Below are positions 59,635 to 64,000 of a stretch of 64,000 nt of DNA, piece by piece (positions within the stretch are counted from its first letter, which is position 1; every line of letters begins with the position of its first letter). Below the pieces are notes generated by a model that was not told where the DNA came from, made no database searches, and was given only the letters and a program-made list of their open reading frames with translations. This DNA comes from an uncultured Muribaculaceae bacterium (GTDB lineage: Bacteria; Bacteroidota; Bacteroidia; Bacteroidales; Muribaculaceae). The position numbers and the translations under genes are program-made. Location: positions 1-64,000 of the forward strand of contig CAMWJS010000007.1 of NCBI GenBank assembly GCA_947174635.1, read 5' to 3'.

Positions 59635-61770
59635 TTATTCCTCGTCCATTAATATCTGCAACATTTTTATTGCCGAGACAGGAATACGTGTACCGGGGCC
59701 GAAGATAGCGGCAACACCGGCTTTATAGAGAAAATCATAATCCTGTGCAGGAATTACACCTCCGGCAGTTACCATGATATCATCGCGGCCGAGTTTTTTG
59801 AGCTCTTCAATTACCTGCGGGATAAGAGTTTTGTGACCTGCAGCAAGAGATGAAACACCGAGAATATGCACGTCATTCTCAACAGCCTGACGGGCAGCTT
59901 CGGCCGGAGTCTGGAACAATGGTCCCATGTCGACGTCGAAACCGCAGTCGGCATATCCTGTTGCAACAACCTTAGCACCGCGGTCATGTCCGTCCTGACC
60001 CATTTTGGCAATCATGATACGGGGCTGACGACCCTCTTTCTTTGCAAATTCCTGACACATCTGCTGAGCTTTGATGAAGTCGGGATCCTGTTTTGTTTCG
60101 TTGGAATACACGCCTGAAATAGTTCTGATTACTGCTTTATAACGTCCTACAACCTCTTCGCACGCATCTGAGATCTCGCCCAATGTGGCACGCAAACCTG
60201 CCGCTTTGACAGCAAGGTCAAGAAGGTTGCCTTTCTTTGTGCGTACACACTCCGTAATAGCAGCGAGGGCTTCTTTAACCGCCTTCTCATCGCGGTGAGC
60301 CTTAACCTCTTCAAGACGCTCGATCTGCTCTTTACGTACCTCGGTATTATCAATCTCAAGGATGTCGATGGGATCTTCGTGGTCGAGACGGTATTTGTTG
60401 ATACCCACGATGGTCTGACGGCCGGAGTCGATACGGGCCTGTGTGCGCGCCGAAGCTTCCTCGATGCGGAGTTTGGGAAGACCGGTCTCGATAGCTTTGG
60501 CCATACCGCCGAGTTTCTCAATCTCCTGGATGTGCTGCCATGCACGGTGTGCGATTTCGTTGGTGAGAGACTCTACATAATAAGAACCTGCCCAGGGGTC
60601 GATTTCCTTGGTGATATAGGTTTCTTCCTGGATGTAGATCTGGGTATTGCGGGCAATACGGGCCGAGAAATCAGTCGGCAATGCGATTGCCTCGTCAAGA
60701 GCGTTGGTGTGCAGCGACTGGGTATGGCCGAGAGCTGCGCCCATTGCCTCGATACAGGTGCGGCCAACGTTGTTGAACGGATCCTGCTCGGTAAGCGACC
60801 ATCCGGAAGTCTGCGAGTGCGTACGCAGTGCGAGCGACTTCGGGTTCTTCGGATTGAACTGTTTTACAATCTTTGCCCAAAGCATACGTGCGGCACGCAT
60901 CTTGGCTATTTCCATGAAGAAGTTCATGCCGATAGCCCAGAAGAAAGAAAGACGGGGAGCAAAAGCATCAATATCCATGCCTGCGTTCACGCCTGCACGA
61001 AGATATTCAAGACCATCGGCGAGTGTGTAGGCAAGCTCGATGTCACAAGTTGCACCTGCCTCCTGCATGTGATAACCCGAAATAGAAATCGAGTTGAATT
61101 TGGGCATATTCTGCGAGGTGTACTCGAAGATATCGGCAATGATACGCATTGAGAATTCTGGCGGGTAAATATAGGTGTTGCGCACCATGAATTCCTTAAG
61201 AATATCATTCTGAATTGTTCCGGCCATCTCTTCGAGTTTAGCACCCTGTTCGAGTCCTGCATTGATATAGAATGCGAGTACAGGGAGCACAGCGCCATTC
61301 ATTGTCATTGACACTGACATCTTGTTCAAGGGTATGCCGTCGAACAGCACTTTCATATCATCGAGCGAGCAGATTGACACACCGGCTTTACCGACGTCAC
61401 CGACTACACGTTCGTGGTCTGCATCGTAACCGCGGTGAGTAGCGAGGTCAAACGCAACGGAAAGACCTTTCTGACCAGACGCAAGGTTACGGCGATAGAA
61501 CGCGTTTGACTCTGCCGCGGTGGAGAAACCTGCATACTGGCGGATAGTCCAGGGACGCATTGCATACATGCCTGAATACGGACCACGGAGGAACGGCGGA
61601 ATACCGGCAACGTAATTGAGGTGCTCCATTCCCTCAAGGTCAGCCTTCGTATAAATAGGCTTAACTGGGATAAGTTCAGGGGTCAGCCACTGCTCGCCTT
61701 CCTGCAGAGGAGCGGCCTGCGATGCAAAAGCATCGGTTGTTATATTGATGTTAGAAAAATCCGGTCTCAT
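59635..61770 (-). CDS. mutB: Methylmalonyl-CoA mutase large (catalytic, B12-binding) subunit
   Basis: 711 residues. With adenosylcobalamin it interconverts methylmalonyl-CoA and succinyl-CoA, the succinate-propionate route used by gut Bacteroidales. The barrel covers about 40-540 ([23 protein letters not shown] with the active-site tyrosine, [50 protein letters not shown]). The B12 domain covers about 575-711, with the axial histidine in [20 protein letters not shown] (D-x-H-x-x-G) and [10 protein letters not shown]. The small subunit precedes it by 10 bp. Confidence 0.97.
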   Translation of the reverse strand: MRPDFSNINITTDAFASQAAPLQEGEQWLTPELIPVKPIYTKADLEGMEHLNYVAGIPPFLRGPYSGMYAMRPWTIRQYAGFSTAAESNAFYRRNLASGQKGLSVAFDLATHRGYDADHERVVGDVGKAGVSICSLDDMKVLFDGIPLNKMSVSMTMNGAVLPVLAFYINAGLEQGAKLEEMAGTIQNDILKEFMVRNTYIYPPEFSMRIIADIFEYTSQNMPKFNSISISGYHMQEAGATCDIELAYTLADGLEYLRAGVNAGMDIDAFAPRLSFFWAIGMNFFMEIAKMRAARMLWAKIVKQFNPKNPKSLALRTHSQTSGWSLTEQDPFNNVGRTCIEAMGAALGHTQSLHTNALDEAIALPTDFSARIARNTQIYIQEETYITKEIDPWAGSYYVESLTNEIAHRAWQHIQEIEKLGGMAKAIETGLPKLRIEEASARTQARIDSGRQTIVGINKYRLDHEDPIDILEIDNTEVRKEQIERLEEVKAHRDEKAVKEALAAITECVRTKKGNLLDLAVKAAGLRATLGEISDACEEVVGRYKAVIRTISGVYSNETKQDPDFIKAQQMCQEFAKKEGRQPRIMIAKMGQDGHDRGAKVVATGYADCGFDVDMGPLFQTPAEAARQAVENDVHILGVSSLAAGHKTLIPQVIEELKKLGRDDIMVTAGGVIPAQDYDFLYKAGVAAIFGPGTRIPVSAIKMLQILMDEE

Positions 61771-61780
61771 TTATCAGAAA

Positions 61781-63634
61781 TCATTTTAAAAGTTCGGCAT
61801 TAAATTTACGGAGAGTGTCAAGCACATTCGAACGGACATGGATAAAGTCGGTTATGCCCTTGGCCTGAAGTTCTTCCGTACAGGCAGGTGCACCGGCCAC
61901 AACAAACTTGGCTTTGCCACTAATGAGGTCAAAAGCTTCGGGCGCATACTGTGCGTATTCGTCGTCCGATGAGCAGAGTACGATGATGTCAGCCTGCTTG
62001 TCGAATGCTGCGGCAACACCTTCAGCCACTGTATCAAATCCGATATTATCGATGATTTCATATCCGGCACAACCGAAGAAGTTGCTCGAGAACTGTGCTC
62101 GCGCCAGACGCATTGCAAGGTTGCCTATCGTAAGCATGAACACCTTGGGACGGTTGGCGGCATGCTCTGTGGCAAGTCGGAGAGCCTCGAAGTCACTTGC
62201 CTGACGGGCAGTGTTCAATGATTTTGAAGCATCTCCATCCGAATGACCGCATCCGCATGAACAGCCGGTCTTTTCAATTTTACCTGCTGCAAGTTCATTG
62301 AAGTTAGGATACTGGTTGGTACCGAGAAGTATCTCTTTGCGACGAGCCATGTCAGAATGGCGTTTGGCAGCCGATTCATTGACAGCTTTCTGGACTGCAC
62401 CTTCGGTTACGGCTGCAAAGAAACCACCGTTTTTCTGGACGTCGAGGAAAAGAGACCAGGCCTGCTGTGCGATAGACACAGTAAGCGTCTCTACATAGTA
62501 AGAACCGCCGGCGGGGTCTACAACCTTGTCAAGATGGCTCTCTTCTTTGAGAAGGAACTGCTGGTTTCGTGCGATACGCTCAGAGAAGGCATCCGGAGTC
62601 TTGTAGGGAGCATCAAACGGCACAACTGTAATAGAGTCGACACCTGCCAATGCGGCCGACATCGATTCTGTCTGGCTGCGGAGCAAGTTGACGTGTGCGT
62701 CATAGATCGTCTGGTTGAAACGAGAGGTTTCGGCATGAACCAACATCTTGCATGCGCAATCACATGCCGGATTATATTGCTTGACAATCTGAGACCAGAG
62801 CATACGTGCCGCACGGAATTTTGCCAACTCCATGAAGTAGTTTGAAGATATGCCCATGTTAAACTTGATTGCGCAGCCTGCATCGACTGCATCGACTCCG
62901 GCATCGGTAAGCTGGCTCATCCATTCGGCGCCCCATGCCAATGCGTAGCCAAGCTCCTGATAGATATAGCATCCGGCATTGGAGAGCATCACTGAATCAA
63001 TAGCGATAACACGAAGGCCTTCAATATCTTTTGCCATTTCAATCATATCCTTGGCAACAGCGACTGCTTCGGGAAGTATTTCACCGCCATGACGGAGTGC
63101 CTTGCGAAGGGGATTATAATCGATTGAACCACGGAATGAAGCTTCTGCACCTGCTTCTTTAATGACATCGACAAGTATGCCGCAAAGTTCTTTTGCGCAG
63201 GCAGGGCAGCATCCAAGGTTAATCTCGACAGCATTTAGATCAATACCGGCAAGAAGAGCCTTTACATCTGTTGCATTAATCTGGCTTTTCGATAATTTGA
63301 AATAGAGCGACGTAACACCTTTTGTAAGCACGTCAAGCGCTTTTGCATTGGCTTCCTTAACATCATCAGCAATAATTTCCTGACGGGTAAGCCAGTCGTT
63401 GTTGTCTCTCGTACCTCTGACATAGGGGTATTGACCGGGAAGAGAATCAGTTGTTTTCAGGTCAGCGATATCTTCCAAACGGTACATCGGATTTACATTA
63501 AATCCTTCGTTTGTGCGCCAGACCAGTTTTTTTTCAAAGGGTACACCTTTCAGGTCGGCATCGACCTTTTCACGCCATTGCTCTGTGGTAATCGGGGGGA
63601 ATTGGTCGAATAATTTTTCTTTTTGTTCTGCCAT
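61781..63634 (-). CDS. mutA: Methylmalonyl-CoA mutase small subunit
   Basis: 617 residues, homologous to the large subunit but structural, not catalytic: the B12 domain lacks the DxHxxG histidine, and the barrel has VDPAGGSYYVETLTVSIAQQAW and NFMGISSNYFMELAKFRAARMLW-type segments. A cysteine-histidine-rich linker, CSCGCGHSDGD at about 470, is notable and may bind a metal. The carboxy-terminal flavodoxin-like part (RPKVFMLTIGNLAMRLARAQFSSNFFGCAGYEII) holds the fold. It begins the mutA-mutB operon, after a leader of about 140 nt. Confidence 0.96.
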   Translation of the reverse strand: MAEQKEKLFDQFPPITTEQWREKVDADLKGVPFEKKLVWRTNEGFNVNPMYRLEDIADLKTTDSLPGQYPYVRGTRDNNDWLTRQEIIADDVKEANAKALDVLTKGVTSLYFKLSKSQINATDVKALLAGIDLNAVEINLGCCPACAKELCGILVDVIKEAGAEASFRGSIDYNPLRKALRHGGEILPEAVAVAKDMIEMAKDIEGLRVIAIDSVMLSNAGCYIYQELGYALAWGAEWMSQLTDAGVDAVDAGCAIKFNMGISSNYFMELAKFRAARMLWSQIVKQYNPACDCACKMLVHAETSRFNQTIYDAHVNLLRSQTESMSAALAGVDSITVVPFDAPYKTPDAFSERIARNQQFLLKEESHLDKVVDPAGGSYYVETLTVSIAQQAWSLFLDVQKNGGFFAAVTEGAVQKAVNESAAKRHSDMARRKEILLGTNQYPNFNELAAGKIEKTGCSCGCGHSDGDASKSLNTARQASDFEALRLATEHAANRPKVFMLTIGNLAMRLARAQFSSNFFGCAGYEIIDNIGFDTVAEGVAAAFDKQADIIVLCSSDDEYAQYAPEAFDLISGKAKFVVAGAPACTEELQAKGITDFIHVRSNVLDTLRKFNAELLK

Positions 63635-63776
63635 AATGGTATTATATAAATTTCTTTTTAATTAACTAAAGAATTATATTGATTATGATTTGGTATTTTT
63701 TTAAGATTAAATATTAAATCAAACCGATGCCATATAAGTGTCATACATTACTTAATTATTATTATAATGACAGCCA

Positions 63777-63807
63777 CAAATTTAAAAATTATTCCCAATA
63801 TTTTCAA
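63777..63807 (-). promoter_or_regulatory. mutAB promoter
   Basis: On the minus strand, TTG (63805-63807), 20 bp, TAAATTTG (63777-63784). The leader (about 63635-63771) has no recognisable cobalamin riboswitch. Confidence 0.7.
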
Positions 63808-63862
63808 ATAATAGCTCCTAAACTTTTAAAACGGTGCAAAGCCATAATATCAGAGATTTTAA

Positions 63863-63870
63863 TAACTTTG
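63863..63870 (+). promoter_or_regulatory. -7 element of the GNAT gene
   Basis: TAACTTTG, 27 bp before the ATG at 63898. No clear TTG upstream. Divergent from the mutAB promoter. Confidence 0.5.
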
Positions 63871-63897
63871 CACCAAACAACCGTTCAAAATCGACAT

Positions 63898-64000
63898 ATG
63901 AAAATAAGAAAAGGGACACCTCTTGACATCCCCGCTATATCCTGCATTTACGACCTTATTCACGATGAAATCGAACAGGGCCGATTTGACATGCTATGGT
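63898..64000 (+). CDS. GNAT family N-acetyltransferase, 5' end only
   Basis: The first 34 codons (MKIRKGTPLDIPAISCIYDL, then IHDEIEQGRFDMLW) match the opening strand and first helix of GNAT acetyltransferases, which move acetyl from acetyl-CoA to an amine. The rest lies beyond the window, so neither acceptor nor length is known. It is divergent from mutAB. Confidence 0.7.
   Translation, partial: MKIRKGTPLDIPAISCIYDLIHDEIEQGRFDMLW

Noticed and set aside
60295..61152. 285-codon plus-strand frame opposite mutB
   Set aside because: Antisense shadow of the mutase; composition follows the reverse complement of conserved motifs.
63635..63771. Cobalamin riboswitch upstream of mutAB
   Set aside because: The leader is too short and AT-rich, and no B12-box-like sequence was seen.

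Overview
The window looks like a chromosomal segment of a gut Bacteroidales bacterium, most plausibly Muribaculaceae or a close relative. This is inferred from many promoters with the Bacteroidetes -7 element TAnnTTTG and an upstream TTG 19-21 bp away, weak Shine-Dalgarno signals, and family content: DUF4290, DUF5686, a BlaI/M56/TonB-receptor cassette, archaeal-type ProS, a phosphoglycerate-mutase-like protein in the threonine operon, and a C10 peptidase with a type IX-secretion-like tail. No rRNA, tRNA, CRISPR array or intact insertion sequence was seen.

Layout. 1-4.5 kb is an accessory island on the minus strand. It holds a deleted IS4-type transposase remnant, a truncated secreted-protein gene, a McrBC type IV restriction pair whose McrB carries an EVE domain, a 185-bp MITE-like element, and two small membrane-protein genes. 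4.7-8.6 kb is a BlaI repressor, an M56 metalloprotease sensor and a TonB-type outer-membrane receptor, with a palindromic operator over the promoter. 8.7-13.7 kb holds a small secreted protein, a decapitated TerB/nuclease gene spliced onto an exonuclease III fragment, a CYTH protein and anaerobic ribonucleotide reductase (nrdG, nrdD). 13.9-17 kb encodes envelope proteins: a phosphoethanolamine-transferase-like sulfatase and a BamA/TamA-like barrel.

17-23.8 kb is menaquinone synthesis: menDBCE on the plus strand and menF on the minus strand. A Crp-like regulator and a strongly structured, unassigned small RNA lie between them. 23.8-30.3 kb (minus) is housekeeping: rimO, ftsY, a coiled-coil lipoprotein, rsmI, an acidic protein and dacB. 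30.4-36 kb (plus) holds a TetR regulator with fabG, DUF4290, rimM, an OmpA-like protein and proS. 36.1-40.2 kb holds a second MITE copy, umuD, and a umuC open reading frame that runs without a stop into a DUF5686 outer-membrane protein. 40.4-47.7 kb is lpxK, punA, thiL, a long nusB, yajC, a third related repeat, a YbbR-like gene and coaE.

47.6-63.6 kb is on the minus strand: a nitrilase-family amidase, an acyltransferase, a small hypothetical gene, thrC, the mutase-like gene and thrA (a threonine operon without classical thrB), a C10 protease, a small EF-hand-like protein, glmS, and the two subunits of methylmalonyl-CoA mutase. The window ends in the start of a GNAT acetyltransferase.

The least explained items are the repeat family (two near-identical copies directly upstream of mcrB and umuD, plus a third divergent element upstream of the YbbR-like gene with a covarying hairpin), the structured RNA beside the menaquinone genes, the umuC-DUF5686 fusion frame, and the three-segment hairpin between nrdD and nrdG.
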